Positions 45,596 through 53,903 of a stretch of DNA of 64,000 nucleotides are shown one piece after another (positions within the stretch are counted from its first letter, which is position 1; the number at the start of each line of letters is the position of its first letter). This stretch comes from a beta proteobacterium AAP51 (GTDB lineage Bacteria > Pseudomonadota > Gammaproteobacteria > Burkholderiales > Burkholderiaceae_C). The notes beneath the pieces were generated by a model. It worked only from the letters and a program-made list of their open reading frames with translations. It was not told the DNA's origin and ran no database searches. The translations under genes and the position numbers were made by a program. Location: positions 1 to 64,000 of the forward strand of contig LJHT01000036.1 of assembly GCA_001295905.1 (NCBI GenBank), written 5' to 3'.

Positions 45596-46611
45596 CGCCA
45601 CGCCCGGCTGCCTGGCGCGTGGGCCTCTTCGTGCTGCTGGGAACGGCCGTGCTGGTACTGGCGGTGCTGTGGGTGGCCCGCGACTGGCTGGGCGCCACCG
45701 AGCGCGTACAGCTGCGCTTCGAGGGCAGCGTCTGGGGCCTGCAGGCCGGCGCGCCCGTGGTGCTGCGCGGCGTGCGCGTGGGCCAGGTGACACACATCGG
45801 GCTGGATGGGGGCGCCGCGGGCGTGCCGGTGCAGGCCGAGTTGGACCGCGCCGCGCTGGCGCCGTTGCTCCAGCAGGCCGGGGCTGATTCAGACGCGGCC
45901 TATGCGCCCAGGCTGGTGCAGCGCGGCCTGGTGGCCACCTTGGCCACGCAAAGCCTGCTCACCGGGCTGCTGTACGTGGACCTGACCTTCGATCCAGCGC
46001 GCGCTGGCGCCACGCCCGCAGCAGGCGACCCGCCCGAGATCCCGACCCGCCCCACCGTGCTCTCGAACTTGCAGCGGCAACTGGCCAACGTCGACGTGGC
46101 CCAGCTCGGCGCTGACCTGCAGGCCGTGGCAGCCGCCGCACGGCGCACGATGGCGCAGCCTGAGGCCGAGCAGGCCCTGGTGCGCGCCGGCCGTGCTGCT
46201 GCAGCGCTGGAGACGCTGGCCGTGCAGTTGCATAAAGACTGGCCGCCCCTCGCCCGCAACGCTGCGGGCGTGCTGGAAGGCTCACGCGCTGCACTGCGCG
46301 ATGTCGCCCCGGCTGCAACCCAGGCCGCGCGCGACGTGTCGGCTGCAGCTTCGGCGGCCGGCAGCGCAGCCCGCGGCCTGGGTGAAGACGGCCGCGCCGC
46401 ACTGCAGGCGGTGCGCAAGGCGGGCGACGAGCTGGCGCACGCAGCGCAGCAGCTCGGCACCCTGGCCGCCGCCGACGGCGCGCTGGCCCAGGACGCGCAG
46501 CGCACGCTGGCCGATGTGTCGCGCGCGGCGCGCGCGCTCCGCGAACTGGCCGACCTGCTGGAACGCCACCCCGACGCGTTGTTGCGCGGCCGCGAGGAGA
46601 CCACCCGATGA
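45592..46611 (+). CDS. mlaD: MlaD-family (MCE domain) substrate-binding protein
   Basis: 339 aa. One N-terminal membrane anchor (VGLFVLLGTAVLVLAVLWVA) then an MCE domain (FEGSVWGLQAGAPVVLRGVR, VGQVTHIGLDG) and a long Ala-rich helical region rich in coiled-coil-like heptads (from ~residue 190). This resembles the longer PqiB/YebT-like single-MCE proteins of beta-proteobacteria. Overlaps mlaF and the pqiC-like gene by 4 bp each. It probably carries lipid between the inner membrane permease and the outer side. Confidence 0.9.
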   Translation: MTPRPAAWRVGLFVLLGTAVLVLAVLWVARDWLGATERVQLRFEGSVWGLQAGAPVVLRGVRVGQVTHIGLDGGAAGVPVQAELDRAALAPLLQQAGADSDAAYAPRLVQRGLVATLATQSLLTGLLYVDLTFDPARAGATPAAGDPPEIPTRPTVLSNLQRQLANVDVAQLGADLQAVAAAARRTMAQPEAEQALVRAGRAAAALETLAVQLHKDWPPLARNAAGVLEGSRAALRDVAPAATQAARDVSAAASAAGSAARGLGEDGRAALQAVRKAGDELAHAAQQLGTLAAADGALAQDAQRTLADVSRAARALRELADLLERHPDALLRGREETTR

Positions 46612-47237
46612 AACCATTCCCGAACCCGTGGCGCCGGGTGTCCGCGCGCGCCAGGGCGATGGCCGGGGCGATGGCTGCGGCGACGGCTGCGGCCCTGATG
46701 CTGACGGCCTGCGCGGGCCCCGCGCTGCCGCCCGCGCAGTGGTGGCGGCTGCCCACGGAGGCCACGCCGCCTGTGGCTGCTGCGGCACCCTCGGCCCGGG
46801 TCTGGCAGCTCGTCGGCGGCGTGCCGCTGCCCGGCCACCTGGAGCGCGAGGTGCTGCAGGTGGCCGATGCCTCCGGTGCGCTGCAGCCGCGCGGCGCGGC
46901 GCGTTGGGCCGAGCCGCTGCGCGACGCCGTGCCGCGCCTGCTGCGTCACGACCTGGCGCGCGCCCTCGGGGCGCCGGTGTGGACAGCGCCGCTGCCGCCT
47001 GGGGTGGCACCCACGCACCAGCTGCGCGTGGAGCTGCTCGCCTTCGATGCAGCACCCGGCGCACGCGGTGTCACCGTGCAAGCGCGCTACAGCCTCACCG
47101 GCCCCGGCCTGCCGCCGCGGGTGGGCGAACTGGCCTTCACGCAGCGGGCCGAGCGCGACGACACCGCCGCACTGGTGCAGGCCCACCGTGACGCGCTGGG
47201 CACGCTGGCCCAGCGCCTCGGGGCCGAGTTGCGCTGA
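46608..47237 (+). CDS. PqiC-like ABC transport auxiliary lipoprotein
   Basis: 209 aa. Signal sequence with lipobox LMLTACAG (Cys near residue 35) and then an ABC-type transport auxiliary domain (PqiC/DUF330 type): VWQLVGGVPLPGHLEREVLQ, RWAEPLRDAVPRLLRHDLAR and a C-terminal helix. It is the fourth gene of the mlaEFD unit and matches the PqiC-like lipoprotein seen in such clusters, which tethers the complex to the outer membrane. Confidence 0.85.
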   Translation: MKPFPNPWRRVSARARAMAGAMAAATAAALMLTACAGPALPPAQWWRLPTEATPPVAAAAPSARVWQLVGGVPLPGHLEREVLQVADASGALQPRGAARWAEPLRDAVPRLLRHDLARALGAPVWTAPLPPGVAPTHQLRVELLAFDAAPGARGVTVQARYSLTGPGLPPRVGELAFTQRAERDDTAALVQAHRDALGTLAQRLGAELR

Positions 47238-47241
47238 GGCC

Positions 47242-47877
47242 TTACTTCGGCGTGCTCGCCGGGCTCGATGCGCGCGCGGCGGCCACGGCGGCGGCCAGTT
47301 CGGCGTCGCTCTGGTAGTGGGGCACGCGGAACACCAGACGCTTCGTGCGCTGCACGAAGCTGTTGCGGCCATCGATTTCCTCGCGCCAGTAGCGGTCGGC
47401 CAGCGCGATCTGGTTCTTCAGGTCCAGCTCGAAGGCCGCGCGCGATGTGTCGCCGCCGAAGATGTACAGCGCGCCTTCGTGGATGCGCCAGCTCTCGGGG
47501 CTGCCGCCCCAGGGAATGGCGTAGGCAATGCCGTTGGCGCAATAGCCGTTGTAGCGCGGCAGGTAGCGCTCGGGGGCGGCGTCGAACAGCGCTTTGTGCT
47601 CGGCGCTGGCGAAGTGGAAGTGCACGCCCTTGTGGACGCTGGCGTGCTGCGACGTGCCGACGACATGGCGCCCCTGCGTGAAGTAGGCAACGACGTCCGT
47701 GCCGGCAAGCATGAGACTGCCGCCGCCGTCCAGAGGCTCGGCACGCACCGGCGACAGGCCCTCGCCAGGGTTCTGCGCGCGCAAGGGCTGGCAGCCGGCC
47801 AGGGCCACAGCCAGCACCAGCAGGAGGGTGCGTGCCATCCAGAAACGCAGGTTCTTCATCGGGGTAGGGTGATTCAT
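47242..47877 (-). CDS. YHS-domain lipoprotein
   Basis: 211 aa (or 205 from an internal ATG at 47859). Lipobox near MARTLLLVLAVALAGCQ. The YHS region runs from GTDVVAYFTQGRHVVGTSQH to NGYCANGIAYAIPWGGSPES, with a single cysteine in NGYCANG as possible metal ligand. The start overlaps the stop of the ATP-grasp gene by 4 bp, marking it as the last gene of that strand-coherent series. Function unknown; a metal or chalcogen role is possible. Confidence 0.78.
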   Translation of the reverse strand: MNHPTPMKNLRFWMARTLLLVLAVALAGCQPLRAQNPGEGLSPVRAEPLDGGGSLMLAGTDVVAYFTQGRHVVGTSQHASVHKGVHFHFASAEHKALFDAAPERYLPRYNGYCANGIAYAIPWGGSPESWRIHEGALYIFGGDTSRAAFELDLKNQIALADRYWREEIDGRNSFVQRTKRLVFRVPHYQSDAELAAAVAAARASSPASTPK

Positions 47878-49253
47878 CGCAAGGCTTGCAGCGTGGGGCT
47901 GATCCAGGGTGGGGCCGGCCGTGTGGAGACCGAGGCAGGTTCTTCAGCGCGCGGCGCGTAGGGCACCGGCCAGCCCAGCAGCGCGCTGGCGCGCTCGGCG
48001 CGGCGGCGCAGGTCGGCAGCGTCCTCGCCTTGCAGATGCAGCGTGGCGTAGCGGTGGCTGCCCAGCCACTTCAGCTCGCGTGCCAGCGCATGGCCGCTCT
48101 TGCCAAAGGTGTGCAGCATCGCATCTGGAAACTCGCGTTGCAGCGCCGCGCGCGTCACAGGGCCGGGCATGGTCGGCACTGGTTCGCCAGCGAAGCTGCG
48201 ATAGACGAGGCTGGCCGCCACGCTGCCCAGCGGCTGCGCGCGCGGCAGCGTGGCGGGGTCGCGGCCCAGGGCCAGGGCCAGGGCCATGGCGTGCGGGTCC
48301 TGGCCGGTGGTGCGCAGGTAGAGGTCTGAGAACTGTGAGGCCAGCCGCGGGTTGAACTCGATCACCGTCAGCTTGTCGGCCGCGGCGTCGTAGAAGAACT
48401 CCATGTTGAACAGGCCCTGCGTGAAGCCCACGGCCTGCAGGAAGCGCTGCGCGACATCGAGCGCGCGCAAGCGCACCGTAGCCGGCAGGCGGCTGGGCAG
48501 GTCCCAGCGCATGAAGGCCTGGGTGCCGGGCACCATTTCCGCGTCCACCACGCCCAGGGCGTGCGCGCGGCCGTTCCAGACCCAGCCGTCGAGGTTGAAC
48601 TGCGGCGCACTCACCGGCTGCTCCAGCATCATGCGGTGGCAAGTGCCGGCCTCGGGCAGGCGTTCGGCAGCCAGGCGCTCGAAGGGGTCGATGAGGTGGC
48701 GGATGACCCACAGCTCGCGCCAGCCGAAGCGTGTGTGTGCGGTGAGCTCGGCGTGCGAGTGCACCTGCCGCGCCAGTACCGAAAACGCCGCGCGCACCGG
48801 CTTGACGTATCGCGGGTAGGGCAGGCCTTCGGGAATGGGGCCGCCGTAGCGGGCGGGCAGTTCCATGGCCGGCAGCGTCGCCTCGGGCGCCACACGCTGC
48901 AGCACACGGCGTGCGTGCAGCTTGTGCTGGCAGGCGAGGATGGCCTCGACCGGCGTGCCCGGCAGGCCCAGCCGCTCGGCCACCAGCGCGGCGATCAGTG
49001 CGCCGAAATGCTCGTTCTGCGAGGTGACCCCGGCCCAGCCGCGGCGCCGCCCTCGCGCGGTCTGGCGCGCGGCGTAGCGCTCAAGGTCCAGCCAGGCCAG
49101 GCGTGCATTGCTCGGAAAGGCGAAAAGGTCGAAGCCGCTGCGGTCGAAGGTGTGCGTGGCCCCCTGGCGGGCATAGCCGATCTCGTCGTAGTCGTAGGGG
49201 AAGAGCAGCCCGACCCGTGGGCGGGCTTCGCGGGCGGGCGCCTTTGCCGTCAT
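47874..49253 (-). CDS. ATP-grasp family enzyme
   Basis: 459 aa from the ATG at 49253, overlapping the methyltransferase stop by 4 bp. Three-part ATP-grasp fold: N-terminal Rossmann-like part (RVGLLFPYDYDEIGYARQGA), a mid region PRYVKPVRAAFSVLARQVHS that binds ATP, and the metal site in LTVIEFNPRLASQFSDLYLR (E and N ligands). ATP-grasp enzymes ligate a carboxylate to an amine or thiol. The substrate is unknown; it is not an obvious peptide-synthesis or biotin enzyme. Its location in the selenium series makes a ligase role there an attractive guess. Confidence 0.8.
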   Translation of the reverse strand: MTAKAPAREARPRVGLLFPYDYDEIGYARQGATHTFDRSGFDLFAFPSNARLAWLDLERYAARQTARGRRRGWAGVTSQNEHFGALIAALVAERLGLPGTPVEAILACQHKLHARRVLQRVAPEATLPAMELPARYGGPIPEGLPYPRYVKPVRAAFSVLARQVHSHAELTAHTRFGWRELWVIRHLIDPFERLAAERLPEAGTCHRMMLEQPVSAPQFNLDGWVWNGRAHALGVVDAEMVPGTQAFMRWDLPSRLPATVRLRALDVAQRFLQAVGFTQGLFNMEFFYDAAADKLTVIEFNPRLASQFSDLYLRTTGQDPHAMALALALGRDPATLPRAQPLGSVAASLVYRSFAGEPVPTMPGPVTRAALQREFPDAMLHTFGKSGHALARELKWLGSHRYATLHLQGEDAADLRRRAERASALLGWPVPYAPRAEEPASVSTRPAPPWISPTLQALR

Positions 49254-49891
49254 GGGCGCCCTTTCAACCGTCCCCAGGCGATGTAGCCCATGCCGGCGTG
49301 GATGCTCGTGCGTTGCCAGTCGCTGCACAGCGGCTCGAGCAGGCTCCAGGGCTGCCAGAGCTCGGCCGCGCGTGCGTTGTAGGGCCGGTTCTTGGCCCAG
49401 GCGAGCAGGTTCAGCGGCCCGGTCCACCAGGGGAAGAACTTCATGCCGCACACGGCGATGCGTGCGCCGGGCCGGGCCTGGCGCACGAGGTTGGCCAGCG
49501 CCTCGGGGGTGCGCGTGATGTCGTGCACGTAGTTGAACAGCAGCGCGTCGGGCGCCGCGGGCAGTTGCACGGCCTCGGCACTGGCCTGAACGTGCCAGAC
49601 GTTCGCCCAGCCCTGCCTGGCCACGCGCTCGGCGGCGCGGTCGAACATCTCCGGGCTCTGCTCGAAGGCCAGCACGCGCCCCGCAGGCCCCACCGCCTGC
49701 AGCAGCGGCTCGTAGCTCAGGCCCGTGCCGGCGCCGACGTCGAGCACCACCTCGCCCGGCTGCAGTGCCAGCAGGCCGATCACGCGCCGCCGCAGCACCA
49801 TCGTGCGCGCGGCCGAGGCGTCGTAGCCGGCCGCATGGCGGCGGTACAGCGCGATGGAGCGTTCGTTGGGGGTCATCCAGTGCAGATTCAT
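49250..49891 (-). CDS. SAM-dependent methyltransferase (UbiE/COQ5-like class I)
   Basis: 213 aa from ATG at 49891; an internal ATG at 49876 is the alternative. SAM motif VLDVGAGTGLSYEPLLQAVG, acidic loop AFEQSPEMFDRAAERVA and FNYVHDITRTPEALANLV, then GARIAVCGMKFFPWWTGPLN. Too short and different from EgtD-type hercynine methyltransferases. It is coupled to the ATP-grasp gene and follows the SMR gene by 16 bp. A role in methylating a small product is possible; the substrate is not known. Confidence 0.82.
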   Translation of the reverse strand: MNLHWMTPNERSIALYRRHAAGYDASAARTMVLRRRVIGLLALQPGEVVLDVGAGTGLSYEPLLQAVGPAGRVLAFEQSPEMFDRAAERVARQGWANVWHVQASAEAVQLPAAPDALLFNYVHDITRTPEALANLVRQARPGARIAVCGMKFFPWWTGPLNLLAWAKNRPYNARAAELWQPWSLLEPLCSDWQRTSIHAGMGYIAWGRLKGRP

Positions 49892-49907
49892 GCCCGCGCT
49901 GGCGCGT

Positions 49908-50255
49908 TCAGGCGGGCTTGGAACCCAGGTGCATGCCAATCACGCCCAGCACGATGAGCGCGCCGCTCAGCACCTTCAACGCAGAGGCCGGCTCCTTGAA
50001 GTACCAGTAGCCCACCAGCGCCGTGAGCACCGTGCCCACGCCCGACCACACCGCGTAGACCACGCTGAGCCCCAGGGTGCGGATGATCATGGCGTTGAGC
50101 ACGAAGGCGCCGGCGTAGAACAGGAACATGGCGGCGCTGGGCCCGGGGCGGCTCAAGCCCTCGCTCAGCCGCATGCTCGTGGTGCCGCCCACTTCCAGCA
50201 CGATGGCCACGGCCAGCACGACCCAGGCCGTGGAGTGGGGCAGGGTGGGCAGCAT
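49908..50255 (-). CDS. SMR-family (EmrE-like) transporter
   Basis: 115 aa with four membrane helices. Hallmark membrane Glu in AIVLEVGGTTSMRLSEGLSR (helix 1) and VVYAVWSGVGTVLTALVGYW (helix 3), the GVGTVL signature. Small multidrug-type exporters expel cationic compounds. It begins 21 bp after the second phnE-like gene and ends 16 bp before the methyltransferase. In a betaine-like metabolite cluster such as selenoneine it might export a quaternary ammonium product; this is inference. Confidence 0.9.
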   Translation of the reverse strand: MLPTLPHSTAWVVLAVAIVLEVGGTTSMRLSEGLSRPGPSAAMFLFYAGAFVLNAMIIRTLGLSVVYAVWSGVGTVLTALVGYWYFKEPASALKVLSGALIVLGVIGMHLGSKPA

Positions 50256-50276
50256 GGGTGTCGGCTCCTTGGGGGG

Positions 50277-51104
50277 TCAGCGCGTCAGCAGTCGCCGCGC
50301 GGTGAAGCTGAAACCGTCCACCAGCAGCACCAGCGCGATCATCGCGCCCAGGATGGTGGCGGTCTTGCCCATGTGGAAGAGGCCCATGTGGAAGGACAGC
50401 AGCTGCCCCAGCCCGCCTGCGCCCACCACGCCCAGCACGGCTGCGGCACGGATGTTGTTCTCCCACCGGTACAGCGTGTAGCTCATCAGTTGCGGCAGCA
50501 CCTGCGGCAGCGTGGCGTACAGGAACACGCGCACGGGGCCCACGCCCTGGGCGCGCAAGGCATCACCGGGGCCGGGCGGCGCGTTCTCGATGGCCTCGGC
50601 GAAGAGGCGCCCGAGCACCCCCGCCGTATGGATGGCCAGCGCCAGCGTGCCGGCAAACGGCCCCAGGCCGGCGGCGATGAGCAGCAGCGCCGCCCACACC
50701 AGCTCAGGTACCGAGCGCAGCGCATTCAGCAGCAGGCGCGTGGCACTGCGGCCGCGTGCGGCGTCGCCTTCGTGCAGGCGGCTGGCCGGCAGGGCCAGCA
50801 CCAGGCCCGCAGCAGCGGCCAGCACCGTGCCCAGGGCCGACATGGCCAGCGTCTCCCAGGTGCCGCGCAACACCTTCGCCAGGAACTCGGGGCTGGTGTC
50901 GGGCGGGAAGAACTCGCCGAGGAAGCGGCCCATGCTGCGCGCGGCCTCCAGGCTGAAGAACTGCGCCCATTGCAGATCGATGCTCCAGAAGCTGGCGACG
51001 ATGAGCGCCAGCAGCCCGGCCGTGAACCAGCAGGCCTTGCAGCGCGCATCGAACAGCGGCGGTGGCAAGCGGAAGGGGGCGTTGGCGGCGGGCGGCCTGG
51101 TCAT
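50277..51104 (-). CDS. PhnE-like ABC transporter permease (second copy)
   Basis: 275 aa, six-helix permease of the phosphonate/phosphite/selenium-oxyanion type. Motifs: WETLAMSALGTVLAAAAGLV, LLNALRSVPELVWAALLLIA, LGVVGAGGLGQLLSFHMGLF (EAA-like loop). The first copy lies 13 bp upstream; the two are clearly related and probably form a heterodimer. Its start (ATG 51104) is not followed by any long alternative frame. The Phn-like label describes family, not substrate; here the neighbours favour a selenium-oxyanion role. Confidence 0.87.
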   Translation of the reverse strand: MTRPPAANAPFRLPPPLFDARCKACWFTAGLLALIVASFWSIDLQWAQFFSLEAARSMGRFLGEFFPPDTSPEFLAKVLRGTWETLAMSALGTVLAAAAGLVLALPASRLHEGDAARGRSATRLLLNALRSVPELVWAALLLIAAGLGPFAGTLALAIHTAGVLGRLFAEAIENAPPGPGDALRAQGVGPVRVFLYATLPQVLPQLMSYTLYRWENNIRAAAVLGVVGAGGLGQLLSFHMGLFHMGKTATILGAMIALVLLVDGFSFTARRLLTR

Positions 51105-51117
51105 GGTCTGCGCCCCT

Positions 51118-51960
51118 TCAGCCCAGGGCTTTGCGCAGCCCCGCGCTCACGCGGTCGGCCAGCGCCACGAGAAGCACGAACACGGCCAGCATGGTGAGCA
51201 CCTCGCCGCCGTTGAACATCTTCATGGAGTTGTCGAGCTGCTGGCCCAGCCCGCCGGCGCCTACGAAGCCCAGCACCACCGAGCTGCGGATGGCGCATTC
51301 CCAGCGGTAGACCGTGTAGCTCGTCAGCTCGGCGGCGTTCTGCGGCAGCAGGCCGTAGAAGAAGGCCTGCAGGCGCGAGCTGCCGTTGCGCAGCAGGGTC
51401 TGCGTGGCGTGGCCCTCGCCGCTTTCGAGAATCTCGCCGTAGACCTTGCCCAGCATGCCGCCGTAGGTGAGCGCGATGGCCAGCACGCCCGCCGTGGGCC
51501 CCAGGCCCACCACGCGCACGAAGACCAGCGCCCACACCAGTTCAGGCACGCTGCGCAGCACGATGAGCAACAGCCGCACGGCCTGGCGCAGCAGCGCCGG
51601 TGCTGCCGCCATGCGGCCCGACAGTGCCGACACCGACAGCACGCGCGTGGACAGCAGCGTCAGCGGCACGGCCACCACGAAGGCCAACGTCATGCCCGCG
51701 GTGGCGATGGCCACGGTACGCCACGCCTCGCGCGCCACCATGAGCAGGAACTCGGCATCGTGCGCCGGTGGCCAGAAGCTGGCGAGGAACTGGCCCGTGA
51801 CCTTGAGGTTGTCACGCTCCAGGAAGATCCAGGGGCGGAATTCGGTGGCCACCAGCATGGGCCACAGCACCACGACCGCGGCGCCCAGCCAGAACAAGCG
51901 GCCCAGCCAGGCGGGGTCGCGCGCGGGCGGGCTCAGTCGGGGGGCCAACACATGGGACAT
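51118..51960 (-). CDS. PhnE-like ABC transporter permease (first copy)
   Basis: 280 aa with six membrane segments. Motifs: AWRTVAIATAGMTLAFVVAV, LLLIVLRSVPELVWALVFVR and VLGFVGAGGLGQQLDNSMKM, closely parallel to the second copy. Starts at ATG 51960, 34 bp after the ATPase stop. Partner of the PhnC-like ATPase and PhnD-like binding protein in one transporter. Confidence 0.88.
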   Translation of the reverse strand: MSHVLAPRLSPPARDPAWLGRLFWLGAAVVVLWPMLVATEFRPWIFLERDNLKVTGQFLASFWPPAHDAEFLLMVAREAWRTVAIATAGMTLAFVVAVPLTLLSTRVLSVSALSGRMAAAPALLRQAVRLLLIVLRSVPELVWALVFVRVVGLGPTAGVLAIALTYGGMLGKVYGEILESGEGHATQTLLRNGSSRLQAFFYGLLPQNAAELTSYTVYRWECAIRSSVVLGFVGAGGLGQQLDNSMKMFNGGEVLTMLAVFVLLVALADRVSAGLRKALG

Positions 51961-51994
51961 CAGGGAGCCAGTCGTTCGCCGTGCCGGGAATGTT

Positions 51995-52834
51995 TCATCG
52001 GCAGTGCATCACCACCGGGGCTGGGGGGGTGGCGGGCTCGGCCGAGGGCGCGTCGCCGCGCAGCTCGTGCTCGTGCTGGGCATACAGGCGCTGCAGCCGC
52101 TCGCGCGTGACGGCGGCGGCAGGCAGGTCGAAGGCCACGGTGCCCTGGTGCAGCGCCACGATGCGCGGAAAGTGCGCCAGCGCCACGTCCACCTGGTGCA
52201 GTGTGGCCACCAGCGTGACACCCCGTGCCCGGGCTTCGCCCACCAGGGTGTCGATGGCCTGCCGCGAGCGCGCGGGGTCCAGCGCCGACAGGGGCTCGTC
52301 CACCAGCCACAAGCGAGCGGGGGCCAGCAGCGCGCGCGCCAGGCCCACGCGCTGCCTTTCGCCGCCCGAGAGGCGGTCGACGCGCTCGAACAGCTTCTCG
52401 GCGAGGTCGAAGCGTTCCAGCGCAGCGTGCGCGGCCGGTATGTCGGAGGGGTAGAAGAGGCTGCGCACGCTGCCCAGCAGCCCCATCGAAGGCAGGCGGC
52501 CGGCCAGCACGGACGTCACCACCCGCTGCCGCGGCGGCAGCGGCGGCACCTGCGGCGCGAGGAAGAGGCGGCCCCGCAGCACCTGCAGTTCACGCCGCGG
52601 AAGTTCCCAGGGGTCGACCCCGTCGAGCCTGAGCCTGCCCGCGCTGGGCGGCAATGCACAGGCCAGGGCCTGCAGAAGCGTGGTCTTGCCCGCGCCCGAG
52701 GGCCCGATGACGGCCAGCACCTCGCCCTCCGCCACGTTCAGCGTGGTGGGCTGCAGAGCCGGCGCTGCGCCCGGCCGCGCCGCCGGGTGGCGGGCCGCCA
52801 CGGCCTGAAGCTCGATGGCGAGGCCGGCGCTCAA
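51995..52834 (-). CDS. PhnC-like ABC transporter ATP-binding protein
   Basis: 279 aa. Walker A AVIGPSGAGKTTLLQALACA, signature LSGGERQRVGLARALLAPAR and Walker B LWLVDEPLSALDPARSRQAI. No ATG precedes the domain; the most likely start is TTG at 52834 (L-S-A-G-L-A-I-E-L), 14 bp after the phnD-like stop. The ribosome site is weak, so the start is uncertain. It energises the transporter with the two permeases that follow. Confidence 0.88.
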   Translation of the reverse strand: MSAGLAIELQAVAARHPAARPGAAPALQPTTLNVAEGEVLAVIGPSGAGKTTLLQALACALPPSAGRLRLDGVDPWELPRRELQVLRGRLFLAPQVPPLPPRQRVVTSVLAGRLPSMGLLGSVRSLFYPSDIPAAHAALERFDLAEKLFERVDRLSGGERQRVGLARALLAPARLWLVDEPLSALDPARSRQAIDTLVGEARARGVTLVATLHQVDVALAHFPRIVALHQGTVAFDLPAAAVTRERLQRLYAQHEHELRGDAPSAEPATPPAPVVMHCR

Positions 52835-52848
52835 GGGCGTACCGCGGC

Positions 52849-53751
52849 TCAGATCAGCCCGGCGCTGCGGCCGGCGGCTTCCAGGCCCTTGTAGTTCTCG
52901 GCCTTGGTGGGGATGTAGCGCGTGGCGCGGTTCAGGCGCAGGATCTCGGCGCCCTCGGGCGTGGCCGGGCTCAGGTCGAGCAGGGCCTTGGTGACGCGCT
53001 CGCGCAGCGCCGCGGGCATGTCGGCGTGCACCGACCAGTTGTAGTTGAAGAAGGGCGGCGTGGTGAAGAACACGTCCACGGCCTTGGTGTCGACCCGGTT
53101 CTCGGCCACGAACTTGCGCCAGACGGTGATGTCCAGCGCGGCGGCATCGACCTTGCCGCTCACGACGCTGGCGATGGTGGCGTCGTGCGCACCGCTGTAG
53201 GCGATGCGGCGGAAGTCCCTTTCGGGGTTGATGCCGGCGTCCAGCAGGTTGCTGCGCGGCATCAGGTGGCCCGAGGTGCTGCTTTGCGAACCGAAGCTGA
53301 CCTGCTTGCCCTTCATGTCGGCCAGGGTCTTGATGCCGCTGTCGGTCTTGGCGATGAACACGCTGCGGAACTGCGTGTCTTCCTCGCGCTGCGCGATGGG
53401 GATGATCTTGCCGCCCGAACGCAGCTGCGCCTGCACGTGCGTGAAGCCACCGAACCACACCAGGTCGACCTTCTTGTTGACCAGGGCCTCCACGGCCGCC
53501 GGGTAGTCCGAGACGGGCGTGAACTCCACCTTCAGGCCCAGCGCGCGCTCGAGGTACTGCGCCAGCGGCATGAACTTGCGCACCTGCTCCGTAGCGGCTT
53601 CCTCGGGAATGGTGGTGACGCGCAGGACCTGCGGCGCCTGTGCCCGCGCCGGCAAGGCGCACAGGCCCAGACCGGCCAGGGCGGCCAGCAGCGCGGCGCG
53701 GCGGCCAGCCAGGGGCCGGAGGGCGGGGTGGGGGGTGGGACGGGTGAACAT
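52849..53751 (-). CDS. PhnD-like substrate-binding protein of a probable selenium-oxyanion ABC transporter
   Basis: 300 aa with a Sec signal peptide ending at ALPARA. Phosphate/phosphite/phosphonate-binding fold: TTIPEEAATEQVRKFMPLAQ, VDLVWFGGFTHVQAQLRSGG, KQVSFGSQSSTSGHLMPRSN, AYSGAHDATIASVVSGKVDA. I remember a clade of such proteins named putative selenate binding proteins because they sit beside selenium genes (TIGR04553). Here it is next to senA/senB/selD, which fits. The substrate (selenate, selenite or a phosphorus oxyanion) is not proved. ATG 53751 has GAGGAG upstream. senA ends 152 bp before it. Confidence 0.85.
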   Translation of the reverse strand: MFTRPTPHPALRPLAGRRAALLAALAGLGLCALPARAQAPQVLRVTTIPEEAATEQVRKFMPLAQYLERALGLKVEFTPVSDYPAAVEALVNKKVDLVWFGGFTHVQAQLRSGGKIIPIAQREEDTQFRSVFIAKTDSGIKTLADMKGKQVSFGSQSSTSGHLMPRSNLLDAGINPERDFRRIAYSGAHDATIASVVSGKVDAAALDITVWRKFVAENRVDTKAVDVFFTTPPFFNYNWSVHADMPAALRERVTKALLDLSPATPEGAEILRLNRATRYIPTKAENYKGLEAAGRSAGLI

Positions 53752-53903
53752 GGAACTCCTCGCAGTGGTGGGTACTTCTCCGGACTGCGGACTCTAGCGA
53801 ATGCCCGCGACGAGAGTGGCCCGAGCCCGGAACACCCCGCAACCGCACTTCGTTCCGACCTCGCGGTGTTCGTCGCCCGCTGAACCCCGGCCGGTCCGGC
53901 GCT

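Noticed and set aside
50277..53751. Calling the transporter a phosphonate/phosphite importer (phnCDE)
   Set aside because: The folds fit, but no C-P lyase or phosphonatase genes are near, while senA, senB and selD are. A selenium-type assignment fits better, though unproved.
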